A program made the translations under genes and the position numbers. The notes under the pieces were generated by a model. That model was not told the DNA's origin and did no database searches. It saw only the letters and a program-made list of their open reading frames with translations. Shown in pieces: positions 1 to 10,695 of a stretch of 64,000 nucleotides of DNA. Source of the stretch: Novosphingobium sp. ERN07 (GTDB lineage: Bacteria; Pseudomonadota; Alphaproteobacteria; Sphingomonadales; Sphingomonadaceae); contig NZ_JABAID010000005.1 of NCBI RefSeq assembly GCF_012641335.1, positions 175,034 to 239,033 of the forward strand. The letters are read 5' to 3'. The first letter of the stretch is position 1. The number at the start of each line of letters is the position of its first letter.

Positions 1-2091
<2,091 letters not shown>

Positions 2092-2412
2092 CGTCAAAGT
2101 TTCCGCTTTTTCCCTGTTTGCGCGCTTGTTGCGCTGCATCAAGGAAGCGCTTGCGCGCCCCCTCTAAGTCCCTCGATCGTCCCGGCCTATACGCGCAGCA
2201 GTCTCAAGCCTCAAGCCGCACAACGCATATTTTTCATGACCCGCTCATGGCCATTCGGGCAATGCGGCAATGCAGTGTTACAGGGTGCTGTTTCAGGACG
2301 CTTTACCGGCCCCCTTGCAGATCATGCGGAAAAGGGTTGCCCCCCGCGCGGGCAAGGGCCATTTGCGGGCCATATAGATCGCCACATCAGAACGGCATTT
2401 GCAGGCAGACCC
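2092..2412. other. Intergenic region between divergent ctaC and pyrE
   Basis: A 321-bp stretch separating the divergently transcribed ctaC and pyrE. It should hold both promoters. I see no convincing -35/-10 pair, terminator, repeat or small gene. Reading frames that cross it run on antisense to ctaC or upstream of pyrE and do not look coding. Confidence 0.6.
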
Positions 2413-2997
2413 ATGCAAGAAGACGATATCCTTTCCGAATTCCGCGCCAGCCAAGCCTTGCTCGAAGGACACTTCCTGCTCTCATCAGGCCGCCACAGTG
2501 CGTATTATCTGCAATGCGCGCGCGTATTGATGGACCCGATGCGCGCCTCGCGCCTTGCTGCCGCCACAGCCCAGAAAATCCCGCGCGATCTGCGCCAGCA
2601 GATTCAAAAGGTCGTCTCGCCCGCGATGGGCGGCGTAATCATCGGTCATGAAATGGGCCGTGCGCTGGGCGTAGAAGCGATGTTCGTCGAACGCCCCACC
2701 GGCACGTTTGAACTGCGCCGTGGCTTCGCGCTCACCCCCGGCGAAAAGGTGCTGATGGTTGAAGATGTCGTCACCACCGGCCTATCCAGCCGCGAGGCGA
2801 TCAAGGCCATCGAAGAAGCAGGCGGTCAGGTCATCGCTGCCGCCGCGCTGGTCGATCGGTCCGCTGGCAGCGTCGATCTCGGCGTGCCGTTCTTCCCGCT
2901 CGTCGCGCTGAACTTCCCGACGTATGCGCCCGATGAGCTTCCGCCCGAACTCGCCGCCACGCAGGCGGTGAAGCCGGGCAGCCGGGCCAAGCTGTGA
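2413..2997 (+). CDS. pyrE: Orotate phosphoribosyltransferase
   Basis: Transfers ribose-5-phosphate from PRPP to orotate, giving OMP, the fifth step of de novo pyrimidine synthesis (cytosolic). The 194-residue product contains the PRPP-binding loop in [19 protein letters not shown], with the acidic pair followed by TTG. It also has the flexible-loop region ([18 protein letters not shown]) and the [21 protein letters not shown] start typical of the family. The ATG at 2413 begins exactly where homology begins; an upstream in-frame extension to 2236 has no family similarity. Its stop codon overlaps the pdxJ start, so the two are probably translationally coupled. Confidence 0.96.
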   Translation: MQEDDILSEFRASQALLEGHFLLSSGRHSAYYLQCARVLMDPMRASRLAAATAQKIPRDLRQQIQKVVSPAMGGVIIGHEMGRALGVEAMFVERPTGTFELRRGFALTPGEKVLMVEDVVTTGLSSREAIKAIEEAGGQVIAAAALVDRSAGSVDLGVPFFPLVALNFPTYAPDELPPELAATQAVKPGSRAKL

Positions 2998-3737
2998 ACA
3001 GCGTGCTGACTCCGAAACGCCTCAGGCTCGGCGTCAACATCGATCACGTCGCCACCATTCGCAACGCGCGCGGTGGCGATCATCCCGATCCGGTGCGCGC
3101 GGCGGAAATCGTCGCCAGCGTCGGCGGCGATGGCATCACCGCACACTTGCGCGAGGATCGTCGCCACATTCGCGACGAGGATCTCGCCCGCATTCAGGCC
3201 GCAACCAATCTGCCATTGAACCTTGAGATGGCGGCGACCGACGAGATGCTGGAAATTGCGCTGCGCCACAAACCGCACGCCGCCTGCATCGTGCCTGAAC
3301 GGCGGGAAGAGCGCACGACCGAAGGCGGCCTTGACGCCGCCGGCCAGCACAACCGGCTCGCCCCCATCGTCGCGCGCCTGTCTGACGCCGGCATTCGCGT
3401 CAGCCTGTTCATCGCCCCCGAAGCGCGCCAGATCGAAGCCGCCATGCGTCTCGGCGCCCCGGTGGTCGAACTGCACACCGGCGAATACGCCCACGCAGAA
3501 GGCGAACAACGCGCCATCGAACTGCGCCGCATTGCCGATATGGCAGCGCTCGCCGCACGCAACGGCATAGAACCCCACGCTGGTCACGGTCTGACCTATG
3601 AAAACGTCCAGCCCATCGCCGCCATTCCGCAACTGGCCGAACTCAACATCGGCCACTACCTGATTGGCGAGGCGATCTTCACGGGCCTTGATGCCGCGGT
3701 GCGCCGGATGCGCGATTTGATGGACGAAGCGCGTTGA
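2994..3737 (+). CDS. pdxJ: Pyridoxine 5'-phosphate synthase
   Basis: Condenses 1-deoxy-D-xylulose 5-phosphate with 3-amino-2-oxopropyl phosphate to pyridoxine 5'-phosphate in vitamin B6 synthesis. The 247-residue TIM-barrel shows the family start [19 protein letters not shown], the [14 protein letters not shown] motif, the ELHTGEYA segment and the C-terminal phosphate-binding [14 protein letters not shown]. The start is a GTG at 2994 that overlaps the pyrE stop by 4 bases; a second GTG at 3003 would also be compatible. pdxJ followed by acpS is a widespread gene order, which supports both calls. Confidence 0.96.
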   Translation: MNSVLTPKRLRLGVNIDHVATIRNARGGDHPDPVRAAEIVASVGGDGITAHLREDRRHIRDEDLARIQAATNLPLNLEMAATDEMLEIALRHKPHAACIVPERREERTTEGGLDAAGQHNRLAPIVARLSDAGIRVSLFIAPEARQIEAAMRLGAPVVELHTGEYAHAEGEQRAIELRRIADMAALAARNGIEPHAGHGLTYENVQPIAAIPQLAELNIGHYLIGEAIFTGLDAAVRRMRDLMDEAR

Positions 3738-3807
3738 CGGTCCGCTTCATGGCAGAAGCGGCACAGGCCCATCGCGGATGCGATGGGCGCACTCCACGGA
3801 CAACACC

Positions 3808-4227
3808 ATGATCCTCGCCATCGGCTCGGACCTCTGCAACATTGACCGCATCCAAAACTCGCTCGACCGGTTCGGTGATCGCTTCATCAACCGCGTTTTC
3901 ACCGATGTGGAAAAAGCCAAGGCCGCGCGCCGCCCCTATACAATTGCAGGCACACTGGCGAAGCGCTTCGCCGCGAAGGAAGCCTTTTCCAAGGCGGTCG
4001 GCACGGGGTTCAAGGCGGGCGTCTTCATGAAGGACATTGGCGTGGTCAACGCGCCTTCCGGTGCCCCCACGCTGGCGCTGACCGGCGGCGCTGCGGCACG
4101 GCTTGCCGCGATCACCCCTGCCGGTTACGAATCCGTCATCCACCTTACCCTGACCGACGATCACCCCTGGGCACAGGCCTTTGTGGTGATCGAAGCCCGC
4201 CCCCTTGCCGGAATGCCCCCCGCTTGA
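3808..4227 (+). CDS. acpS: Holo-[acyl-carrier-protein] synthase
   Basis: Transfers 4'-phosphopantetheine from coenzyme A to the serine of apo-ACP, activating fatty acid synthesis. The 139-residue product begins [15 protein letters not shown], with the Mg-binding aspartate in the family G-[ST]-D motif, and has the second signature [16 protein letters not shown] with the Mg-binding glutamate. The ATG at 3808 is where homology starts; an upstream in-frame ATG at 3778 adds a non-homologous leader. It lies 70 bp after pdxJ. Confidence 0.96.
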   Translation: MILAIGSDLCNIDRIQNSLDRFGDRFINRVFTDVEKAKAARRPYTIAGTLAKRFAAKEAFSKAVGTGFKAGVFMKDIGVVNAPSGAPTLALTGGAAARLAAITPAGYESVIHLTLTDDHPWAQAFVVIEARPLAGMPPA

Positions 4228-4259
4228 CCGACCAGCCTGCCCCAAAGCCTGAAGACCTC

Positions 4260-5150
4260 ATGGCCGAGCCACAAACCGCCGAACCGCTCAGCCCTGCCGC
4301 ACCGCCGCCCGAAAGCGGTGTCGATTGGTGGGCCGAGATTCGCGGCCTCGCGCTCATGCTGCTGACGGTAGTGGTATTCCACAGCATGGTCGCCAAGCCA
4401 TTCTATATTCCTTCGATCTCGATGATGCCCAACCTGCTGGTGGGTGACCGACTGATCGTTTCGAAATACCCCTATGGCTGGTCGTGGGTTTCGGCCTCGT
4501 TCCACGTTCTGCCGCGCGAGCAGGAGCGCATCCTGCCCAAGACACCGGAATATGGCGATATCGTGATCGCCGTCCCACCGGATCGGGACGAGGACTATAT
4601 CAAGCGCGTGGTTGCACTTCCCGGTGATCGAATCGCGGTAATTCACGGCCAGATCATCCTCAACGGCAAGCTGGTGCCGCAGCAGGCGGAGCCTCCGGTG
4701 CTGATTCCGGCCGATCCGCAGCTCTCCTGCGATGGCACGCCCTGCTACGACATGTTCGAACGCTACCGCACGCGCCTTACCGATGGGCGGGAGGTCTATG
4801 AACTGCCCGCCTTCCGCGAAACTCTGCCCAACGGCGCCAGCTATCTGGTGATCGATCACCTCGACCAGATGCTCGACAACTATCCCGAAACCGTGATCCC
4901 GCCGGGTCACGTTTTCCTGATGGGCGACAACCGCGATCATTCGGCAGACAGCCGCGCACCGGTAGAGGAACGCGGCCTTGGCGGCCCTGTGCCGCTGGCA
5001 AACGTCGGCGGGCGAGCTGAATTCGTTACCTTCTCTCTCGATGGCAGCGAAGCGCTCAACCCGCTCACGTGGTGGCCCGCCTTGCGCGATGGCCGCGCGT
5101 GGACCAGACTGCGGCCTGAAATCCGCCATACGGCACCAACGGAGCGCTGA
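4260..5150 (+). CDS. lepB: Signal peptidase I
   Basis: Membrane-bound Ser/Lys protease that removes signal peptides from secreted proteins. A proline-rich cytoplasmic start is followed by one membrane helix (about residues 28-45) and the catalytic serine in SISMMP (about S54). The catalytic lysine lies in YIKRVVALPGD (about K115), and the GDNRDHSADSR box comes near the C-terminus. The ATG at 4260 gives 296 residues. An in-frame TTG at 4224, overlapping the acpS stop, would add 12 residues and cannot be excluded. In many alphaproteobacteria rnc and era follow lepB; here they do not. Confidence 0.95.
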   Translation: MAEPQTAEPLSPAAPPPESGVDWWAEIRGLALMLLTVVVFHSMVAKPFYIPSISMMPNLLVGDRLIVSKYPYGWSWVSASFHVLPREQERILPKTPEYGDIVIAVPPDRDEDYIKRVVALPGDRIAVIHGQIILNGKLVPQQAEPPVLIPADPQLSCDGTPCYDMFERYRTRLTDGREVYELPAFRETLPNGASYLVIDHLDQMLDNYPETVIPPGHVFLMGDNRDHSADSRAPVEERGLGGPVPLANVGGRAEFVTFSLDGSEALNPLTWWPALRDGRAWTRLRPEIRHTAPTER

Positions 5151-5155
5151 ACCCT

Positions 5156-6235
5156 ATGGACGAAGCCAGCGCGGAATGGAGTGCAGGGCCGACCGACATC
5201 AAGGACGACCTGATCCGCCGCGAGGCGAAGAAGGCTTTCGTCTGGATCGGCGTCACTTCGCTTTTCGCACTGGTGGTGCTGCTGGCACAGCCGATCATGG
5301 TGATCCTTGGGGGAATCGTTTTTGCCGCTCTGATCGATGGCGGGCAGCGGCTGATATCCCGGCTCGCGCCTTGGCTGCCGCGTGGCATACGCATCATGAT
5401 CGTGGTGCTGGGTGCATTCGCGTTTCTGATCTGGCTGGTAATCTTTGCTGGCGGGCAGATCGCCGCGCAGGCAGCCGCCCTGCCCGCCGTAATCCAGACC
5501 CAGCTTGGCCGTCTTGCCCTGTGGGCGCAAAACCACGGCATCACCGTGCGCGATTTCAACCTGCAGCAGATTGTCAGTCAGGTTCTGGGCAGCGTCGGAC
5601 AGGTTACCCGCGCACTGGGCGGGATTTTCGGCGGCTTCACCACCGCCTTCCTGATCTTCATCCTGTCGATCTATTTCGTGCTGGAACCGCACCTCTACCG
5701 GCGCGGATTTGCATGGATGCTGCCCGAAGACAGCCGCGATCACTGGGAAGGCACGGCCCTGCGCATGGGCAAGGCGCTGCGGATGCTACTGTTCGGGCGA
5801 ATGGTCGGCATGTTCGTCGAAGGCATTGCCACGTGGGCGCTGCTGGCGTGGTGGGGCGTGCCGATGGCGGCACTGCTCGGCCTGCTTACCGGGCTTCTGG
5901 CCTTCCTGCCCAATATCGGCGCGCCGATTTCGGGCTTGCTGATGACGCTCGTCGGCTTTTCGGTCAGCAACGAAACTGGGCTGTTCTGTATCGCAGTCTA
6001 TTTCGTGGTCCAGACGGTGGACGGCAATATCATCATCCCGATGGTGGCAAAACGCACAGCCGACCTCGCCCCCGCGCTGGTGCTTGGCGCACAGTTGATG
6101 TTCGGCCTACTGTTCGGCATCCTCGGACTGATGCTGGCCGATCCCATCGTCGTCATGCTGAAAATCTTGCTCGAACGTCAGGCCGAACGCAACAGTGTGG
6201 GGCGTGATGGGCTGACAGTTCCGCCTCCCGCCTGA
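5156..6235 (+). CDS. AI-2E family transporter (PerM-like permease)
   Basis: Polytopic inner-membrane protein of the AI-2 exporter/PerM superfamily (359 residues). Paired hydrophobic helices lie near the N-terminus (TSLFALVVLLAQPIMVILGGIVFAALIDGG and the following pair). A long amphipathic middle follows, then the conserved C-terminal block with PNIGAPISGLL and QTVDGNIIIPMVAKRTADLAPALVL, which is diagnostic for the family. The substrate cannot be read from sequence; members range from autoinducer-2 exporters to Na+/H+ antiporters. It starts 5 bp after lepB, so it is probably in the same transcript. Confidence 0.88.
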   Translation: MDEASAEWSAGPTDIKDDLIRREAKKAFVWIGVTSLFALVVLLAQPIMVILGGIVFAALIDGGQRLISRLAPWLPRGIRIMIVVLGAFAFLIWLVIFAGGQIAAQAAALPAVIQTQLGRLALWAQNHGITVRDFNLQQIVSQVLGSVGQVTRALGGIFGGFTTAFLIFILSIYFVLEPHLYRRGFAWMLPEDSRDHWEGTALRMGKALRMLLFGRMVGMFVEGIATWALLAWWGVPMAALLGLLTGLLAFLPNIGAPISGLLMTLVGFSVSNETGLFCIAVYFVVQTVDGNIIIPMVAKRTADLAPALVLGAQLMFGLLFGILGLMLADPIVVMLKILLERQAERNSVGRDGLTVPPPA

Positions 6236-6250
6236 ACACAGAGACTCCTG

Positions 6251-7378
6251 ATGGCCCGCAAATTCCTCTACATGATCGCCATTCTCGCCGGGCTAGTGAT
6301 CGCGGCGCTGTTCGCCATGCGCATCTGGTCGACGGAATTGACCCGCTTCGCGTTCGTCCCCCGCTCTGCTTATACCCGCCTCGAACCCGTGTCGGCTGAT
6401 GCCTATGCCGCAAACACGATGTGGTTTTCGCGCCCCGGCGTGGGCGCGCAAGACCCATCGCAATGGGTGCCTTCCGGCGTGCAGAAAGGCAATGGTTCCG
6501 CAGCGGTGTTCTTCATCCACCCGACCAGCTATCTTGCGCGCGCCGCATGGAACGGTCCGCTTGACGATACTGACACCAACCGCCGCGCCACCTATTTCAT
6601 TCAGGGAATGGCCAGCCCGTTCAACGGGCAGGCACAAATCTGGGCACCGCGCTACCGTCAGGCCGCGTTCGGAGCATTCCTGACGGACAAGGCAGAAGGG
6701 CAGATGGCGCTGGATGCCGCCTATCTCGATGTGCGGCAGGCCTTCGACACGTTCCTTGCCTCGGTTCCTGCCGACAAACCCATCGTGCTGGCCGGACACA
6801 GCCAGGGCGCGCTGCACCTGATCCATTTGCTCAAGGATCGCGTGGCCGGAACGCCGCTCGCCGCGCGCGTTGTGGGTGCCTATGCGGTCGGCTGGCCGAT
6901 CTCCATCGAACACGACCTGCCTGCAATGGGCCTGCCTGCCTGCAATGGGCCAGACCGCACAGGCTGCGTGATGAGCTGGGCCAGCTTTGCCGAACCGGCT
7001 GACCCGGGCGTCGTGCTCGAAGCCTATCGCACCCGCCCCGCCCTTGATGGCAAGGCAAAAGATGCGCGCCCGATTCTCTGCACCAATCCGCTCAATGGCG
7101 GCGCAACCCCCGCTGCCCCTGCCAGCGCCAATCTCGGCACGCTGAAGCCCAGCGATGATCTGAAGGGCGGCGATATCATCGTCGGTGCGGTTCCGGCCCG
7201 GTGCGATCCCGCCACCGGCATCCTGCTGATCGGCGATCCGCCCGAACTCGGCCCTTATGTGCTGCCCGGCAACAACTACCATGTCTATGATATCCCGCTT
7301 TTCTGGACGAACCTGCGCACCGACGTGAATCGCCGCGTCACGGCATGGGAAGCATCGCGCAAGGCAGTGGCGCAATGA
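6251..7378 (+). CDS. DUF3089 alpha/beta-hydrolase-like protein
   Basis: A 375-residue protein with one N-terminal membrane anchor (residues 5-23) followed by an extracytoplasmic alpha/beta-hydrolase-like domain. The nucleophile elbow GHSQG is at residues 182-186 (serine 184), and the surrounding blocks [20 protein letters not shown] and [13 protein letters not shown] are typical of DUF3089 proteins of sphingomonads. Function is unknown; esterase or lipase activity is an inference from the elbow only. Its stop codon overlaps the ruvX start (ATGA), so the two are probably translationally coupled. Confidence 0.85.
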   Translation: MARKFLYMIAILAGLVIAALFAMRIWSTELTRFAFVPRSAYTRLEPVSADAYAANTMWFSRPGVGAQDPSQWVPSGVQKGNGSAAVFFIHPTSYLARAAWNGPLDDTDTNRRATYFIQGMASPFNGQAQIWAPRYRQAAFGAFLTDKAEGQMALDAAYLDVRQAFDTFLASVPADKPIVLAGHSQGALHLIHLLKDRVAGTPLAARVVGAYAVGWPISIEHDLPAMGLPACNGPDRTGCVMSWASFAEPADPGVVLEAYRTRPALDGKAKDARPILCTNPLNGGATPAAPASANLGTLKPSDDLKGGDIIVGAVPARCDPATGILLIGDPPELGPYVLPGNNYHVYDIPLFWTNLRTDVNRRVTAWEASRKAVAQ

Positions 7379-7842
7379 TCACGCAGTCTGCCCTGTCGAT
7401 GCGCGATGAGCTGCCCGATGGCGGCACGCTCATGGGTCTCGATACCGGCACCAAGACCATCGGCGTGGCGCTGTGCGATCCCGACTGGCGCTTTGCCACC
7501 GCAGGCAAGACGATCCAGCGCGGCAAATTCACGGCTGACAAGGCAAAGCTTGTCGCGCTCGTTACCGAGCGGGACGTAAAAGGACTGGTCATCGGCCTGC
7601 CGCTCAACATGGACGGGTCTGAAAGCCCCCGATCCCAGGGCGCACGTGCCATTGCCCGCAATCTTGAAGACCTTGGCCTGCCGATCCTGCTGTGGGATGA
7701 ACGCTGGACCACGCAGGCTGCCGAACGCGCAATGATCGCGCAGGATTTCAGCCGGGCCAAGCGCGCCGAACGCATCGATTCGCACGCCGCCGCATTGATC
7801 CTGCAGGGTGCGATAGACGCATTGGCCGGAAGCGCTTTTTAA
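7375..7842 (+). CDS. ruvX: Holliday junction resolvase-like RuvX (YqgF family)
   Basis: RNase H-fold nuclease of the YqgF/RuvX family, implicated in pre-16S rRNA 5' maturation and/or Holliday junction resolution. The 155-residue product shows [17 protein letters not shown] with the first catalytic aspartate. It also shows [25 protein letters not shown] with the family GLP..MDG block, [10 protein letters not shown] with the glutamate, and a C-terminal [10 protein letters not shown] with the last aspartate. The ATG at 7375 overlaps the preceding stop; an upstream ATG at 7345 lies inside the previous gene. Confidence 0.93.
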   Translation: MITQSALSMRDELPDGGTLMGLDTGTKTIGVALCDPDWRFATAGKTIQRGKFTADKAKLVALVTERDVKGLVIGLPLNMDGSESPRSQGARAIARNLEDLGLPILLWDERWTTQAAERAMIAQDFSRAKRAERIDSHAAALILQGAIDALAGSAF

Positions 7843-7894
7843 TCAATCGCTTAAGCCGCTTGTCAATGCCCTGCACCTGATGCAGGGATGCTGG

Positions 7895-8416
7895 ATGAAC
7901 AGCACTCCAGACAGCAGCGGCGGACGCCCTTCCATCCCGCCCGACATGGCGTTCGATCCCTCGCGCTTCGGCAAGTTCATGATGAAGCACGGTCACACCG
8001 GCTTCATCGGAATGCAATACCGCGGTCACGGCGATAACTGGGTCGAACTCGGCCTGCCGTGGCGCGAAGATCTGGTGGGCGACCCTGAAACCGGCGTGCT
8101 TGCCTCCGGCCCGATCATCAGCCTGCTCGACAATGCCACCTCAATGTCGGTCTGGGCCTTGCGCGGCGGCTTCCGCCCGCAGGTCACACTCGATCTGCGT
8201 GTCGATTACGTCCGCGCCGCAACGCCGGGCAAGATGATCGTCGCGTGGGCCGAATGCTACCAACTCAAGCAATCGATGGCCTTCGTGCGCGGCATCGCTC
8301 ACGATGGCGACATTGCCGATCCCGTAGCCCATGCCGCCGGGATTTTCATTCAGGTCGAAGCCGATGGCTGGGCCAGACCATCGAAGCCGGACGCACCGGA
8401 AGGGGCCGGGGCATGA
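7895..8416 (+). CDS. PaaI-like hotdog-fold thioesterase (first of a pair)
   Basis: A 173-residue single hotdog-fold protein. The central helix region LASGPIISLLDNATSMSVW carries the aspartate expected in PaaI-type acyl-CoA thioesterases, followed by the strand pairs VTLDLRVDYVRAATPGKMIVAWAECYQL. I chose the ATG at 7895 because a GGGAT ribosome-site-like sequence precedes it; an ATG at 7880 would add five residues. Its stop overlaps the start of a second hotdog gene (ATGA). The pair may form a heteromer, and the substrate is unknown. Confidence 0.82.
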   Translation: MNSTPDSSGGRPSIPPDMAFDPSRFGKFMMKHGHTGFIGMQYRGHGDNWVELGLPWREDLVGDPETGVLASGPIISLLDNATSMSVWALRGGFRPQVTLDLRVDYVRAATPGKMIVAWAECYQLKQSMAFVRGIAHDGDIADPVAHAAGIFIQVEADGWARPSKPDAPEGAGA

Positions 8417-8817
8417 CGCTCGTTTCAGACCGCCTGCCGCCCTATGCCCGCGCAATGGGAATGCGCATCGAAGGCCTGCTCGATGGCAGTCCGCTGCTGG
8501 TCATGGATTTTTCCGACCGCGCGATGGGCCGCCCCGGCTTTCTCCACGGCGGCGCCATCGCCGGGATGCTCGAAATTGCCGCGATCATGGCGCTCCACGC
8601 CGAACTGGGCGAAGAGGACGCGCGCGTTCGCATCAAGCCGGTCAACATCTCGGTCGAATATCTGCGCGGCGGCGTTACGGTGGAAACCTTCGCCCGCGGT
8701 CAGGTCATCCGCGCGGGCCGCCGCATCGCCAACGTCCGCGCCGAAGCCTGGCAGGCGGATCGTGAAAAGCCTTTGGCAAGCTGCTGGATGAACTTCCTGC
8801 TCAAGCCAAAAACCTGA
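8413..8817 (+). CDS. PaaI-like hotdog-fold thioesterase (second of a pair)
   Basis: A 134-residue hotdog protein, with HGGAIAGMLEIAAIMALHAELG as the central helix after the FLHGG turn and KPVNISVEYLRGGVTVETFARGQV as the strand region. In family knowledge the HGG turn and the helix acid activate water for thioester hydrolysis. It starts inside the stop codon of the first thioesterase gene, so the two are almost certainly translated together. The two share fold but have clearly diverged, unlike a recent tandem duplication. Confidence 0.85.
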   Translation: MTLVSDRLPPYARAMGMRIEGLLDGSPLLVMDFSDRAMGRPGFLHGGAIAGMLEIAAIMALHAELGEEDARVRIKPVNISVEYLRGGVTVETFARGQVIRAGRRIANVRAEAWQADREKPLASCWMNFLLKPKT

Positions 8818-8935
8818 AAATCCTCCCCGTTTTTGCGCAGCACAAATGGGCCAGAACTTTTCAAATCCTCCCCGTTTTTGCCGAAGGCGCAAATGGGGAG
8901 CTGGCATTCGCGGCAGCGAATGACGGAGGGGCTTC
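8818..8935. repeat. Intergenic imperfect repeats and hairpin between convergent genes
   Basis: The unit TCCTCCCCGTTTTTGC occurs twice (8821-8836 and 8866-8881). The second copy continues into complementary stretches (GCAAATGGGGAG, then ATGACGGAGGGG) that can fold back on it. This resembles the dispersed hairpin repeats common between genes in sphingomonads and lies between two convergent genes, where it may also end transcription. Confidence 0.6.
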
Positions 8936-9301
8936 TTACTCCTCCACAACTTTCATCAACCGCCGCTCCAGCGGAAAAAGCACGCCACCCAGATCGTGCC
9001 CGCGCTTGAGCACTTGCCCCGCCTCGCCAAACAGTGCCCACATGCCCTGCTTGCCGCGCAGCGAAGGCCGCTTCTCGATCCGTGCAGTGGGCCGCTCCGC
9101 CGTGCGTTTGAACGCGGCAAAAACCGCTGCATCCTTGCCAAAGTCCATCGCATAGTCGCGCCAAAATCCGGCGGCGACCATGCGGCCATAAATATCGAGA
9201 ATCTTCAGCAGTTCGACCCGCTCAAAGCCGACCTGCTGCACGACGCGCACGTTGGGAAAGGGCACCACGCTGCCGGGCGCACCGGCGTCGGGTCCGTTCA
9301 C
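8936..9301 (-). CDS. DUF2794 family protein
   Basis: A 121-residue conserved alphaproteobacterial protein of unknown function. The family core is clear: the YGRMVAAGFWRDYAMDF block, then AVFAAFKRTAERPTARIEKRPSLRGKQGMW, and near the C-terminus LKRGHDLGGVLFPLERRL. No signal peptide or membrane helix is visible, so it is probably cytosolic. It starts 2 bp after the cysE stop and is probably co-transcribed with cysE. Confidence 0.88.
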   Translation of the reverse strand: MNGPDAGAPGSVVPFPNVRVVQQVGFERVELLKILDIYGRMVAAGFWRDYAMDFGKDAAVFAAFKRTAERPTARIEKRPSLRGKQGMWALFGEAGQVLKRGHDLGGVLFPLERRLMKVVEE

Positions 9302-9303
9302 GC

Positions 9304-10020
9304 TCAGTTGCGCGTCCTTCTGCCAACGGTCGTCGGCGTCGGCGCGGGCGTGCCGCCGTCCTGCGCTGCAATCAGCGCTGCAACCTGCGCCTTCAGCGCG
9401 GCCACTTCAGCCTCAAGATCATCCACGCGATTGCCGCCGTTCGGCTCGCACGGCTCCTTGCAGGGCGTGCCGTATGGAATGAACTGCTTGAGCCACGTTT
9501 CCGCCGGAACCAGCGTGGACCGCGCCTTCAGCCCGATCATCGTCGCGCCTTCGGGCACATCGTCGGTCACCACGGCATTCGCCCCCACGCGCGCCCGCGC
9601 GCCGACCGTGATCGGACCAAGGATCTGCGCGCCCGACCCGATGATCGAATCGTCCGAAAGCGTGGGATGGCGCTTGCCCGGAATGCCATTCGTGGGATTG
9701 GTGCCACCCAGCGTAACACACTGATAGATAGTCACATTATCGCCAATCTCAGCCGTCTCCCCGATCACGGTAAAGCCGTGTTCGATAAACAGATGCCTGC
9801 CGATCTTCGCGCCGGGATGAATGTCGATGGCGGTCAGAAAACGCGAGAAATGGTTCACCGCGCGGGCAAGGAAGAACATCTCCGCTTCGAACAGCCAGTG
9901 CGCCACACGATGGAAACCCACCGCCCACAGCCCCGGATAGAGCAGGATTTCCCAGCGCGAACGCGGCGCGGGATCGCGCGAACGGATCGAATCCAGATAG
10001 GCTATCAGGCCGTTGAACAT
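9304..10020 (-). CDS. cysE: Serine O-acetyltransferase
   Basis: Makes O-acetylserine from serine and acetyl-CoA, the committed step of cysteine synthesis. The 238-residue product has the EpsC-like N-terminal helices (PGLWAVGFHRVAHWLF). A left-handed beta-helix of hexapeptide repeats follows (IHPGAKIGRHLFIEHG, VIGETAEIGDNVTIYQCVTLGGT, ILGPITVGARARVGANAVVT). It ends in an unusual tail with a short heptad-like segment (VDDLEAEVAALKAQVAALIAAQ) that could be an oligomerisation coiled coil, then a Pro/Thr-rich end. Neighbours are DUF2794 (2 bp downstream) and the hdaA-like gene (26 bp upstream). Confidence 0.93.
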   Translation of the reverse strand: MFNGLIAYLDSIRSRDPAPRSRWEILLYPGLWAVGFHRVAHWLFEAEMFFLARAVNHFSRFLTAIDIHPGAKIGRHLFIEHGFTVIGETAEIGDNVTIYQCVTLGGTNPTNGIPGKRHPTLSDDSIIGSGAQILGPITVGARARVGANAVVTDDVPEGATMIGLKARSTLVPAETWLKQFIPYGTPCKEPCEPNGGNRVDDLEAEVAALKAQVAALIAAQDGGTPAPTPTTVGRRTRN

Positions 10021-10046
10021 GCCCCGATTCTCTCTCTAATCCCGCG

Positions 10047-10661
10047 TTAAAGCAAGCGCGGCTGAAATTCCCCGTTTCGCTCAGCAAGCGCATCGCGAAC
10101 CAGCGATATGGTGACGGGTGCTTTACGCTCAAGAGAGAGCCGGTCAAGAGTTTCAATCAGCAACTCGATTTCCGCATGACTTCTCTCCAGCCGGGGCAGA
10201 AGATAGGCCAGCACCTGCTCCCCCAGCACAAGCCCGCGCCGCGCGGAAAGTTCCGCAACCAGCCCCGCCACCAGATCATCGTCGGGCGGCGCAATTTCGA
10301 TCAGCAGTGCCGCACCCAGTCGCGATGCCAGATCGGGCAACGCGATTTTCCAGTCACCCGGCGCGCGATTCACCACCAGCAGCAGCGGTCGCCCGCTGGC
10401 CTGCGCGCGGTTCCAGCGGTGGAACACATCGTCTTCCCCCAGCGAATCGGCCCCGTCGATCACATCGCCAGCCCCGCTTTCGGCAAACCAGCGCGCAAGC
10501 AGGCTTTTGCCTGAACGCGGCGGCCCGGCCAGAATCGCCGTGCGGAAAGGCCAGCGGTCCGCCGCCTGCAAAGCCTCGATCACGGGAACAAGGCTCTGCC
10601 CCATCACCACGGTTTCGGCACCGCGCGCCGTCACCAGCGGAAGGGCAATCTGCGTCGACAT
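10047..10661 (-). CDS. hdaA: HdaA-like regulator of DnaA (AAA+ DnaA homologue without DNA-binding domain)
   Basis: A 204-residue protein with a DnaA-type ATPase core. The P-loop GPPRSGKS is at about residues 46-53, a Walker B-like segment LLLVVNR follows, and lid helices (LPRLERSHAEIELLIETLDRLSL) close the protein. There is no C-terminal DNA-binding domain IV. The N-terminal MSTQIALPL resembles the beta-clamp-binding motif of Hda proteins. In Caulobacter HdaA stimulates ATP hydrolysis by clamp-bound DnaA to prevent re-initiation and is encoded near the purine genes, as here. Residue-level proof of function is lacking. Confidence 0.8.
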   Translation of the reverse strand: MSTQIALPLVTARGAETVVMGQSLVPVIEALQAADRWPFRTAILAGPPRSGKSLLARWFAESGAGDVIDGADSLGEDDVFHRWNRAQASGRPLLLVVNRAPGDWKIALPDLASRLGAALLIEIAPPDDDLVAGLVAELSARRGLVLGEQVLAYLLPRLERSHAEIELLIETLDRLSLERKAPVTISLVRDALAERNGEFQPRLL

Positions 10662-10695
10662 CGGTTCGCTTATACGCTCGAATCACGAAGAGGCG

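Noticed and set aside
2236..2412. 59-codon N-terminal extension of pyrE
   Set aside because: No family homology upstream of the ATG at 2413, where orotate phosphoribosyltransferases begin.
5150..5156. Missing rnc/era after lepB as a sign of rearrangement
   Set aside because: lepB-rnc order is common but not universal in sphingomonads, and the gap shows no scar.
8818..8935. Possible short CRISPR-like array from the repeated TCCTCCCCGTTTTTGC unit
   Set aside because: Only two copies with no regular spacer series, and the unit folds into a larger hairpin. It is an intergenic repeat. No CRISPR array or cas gene was seen in the window.
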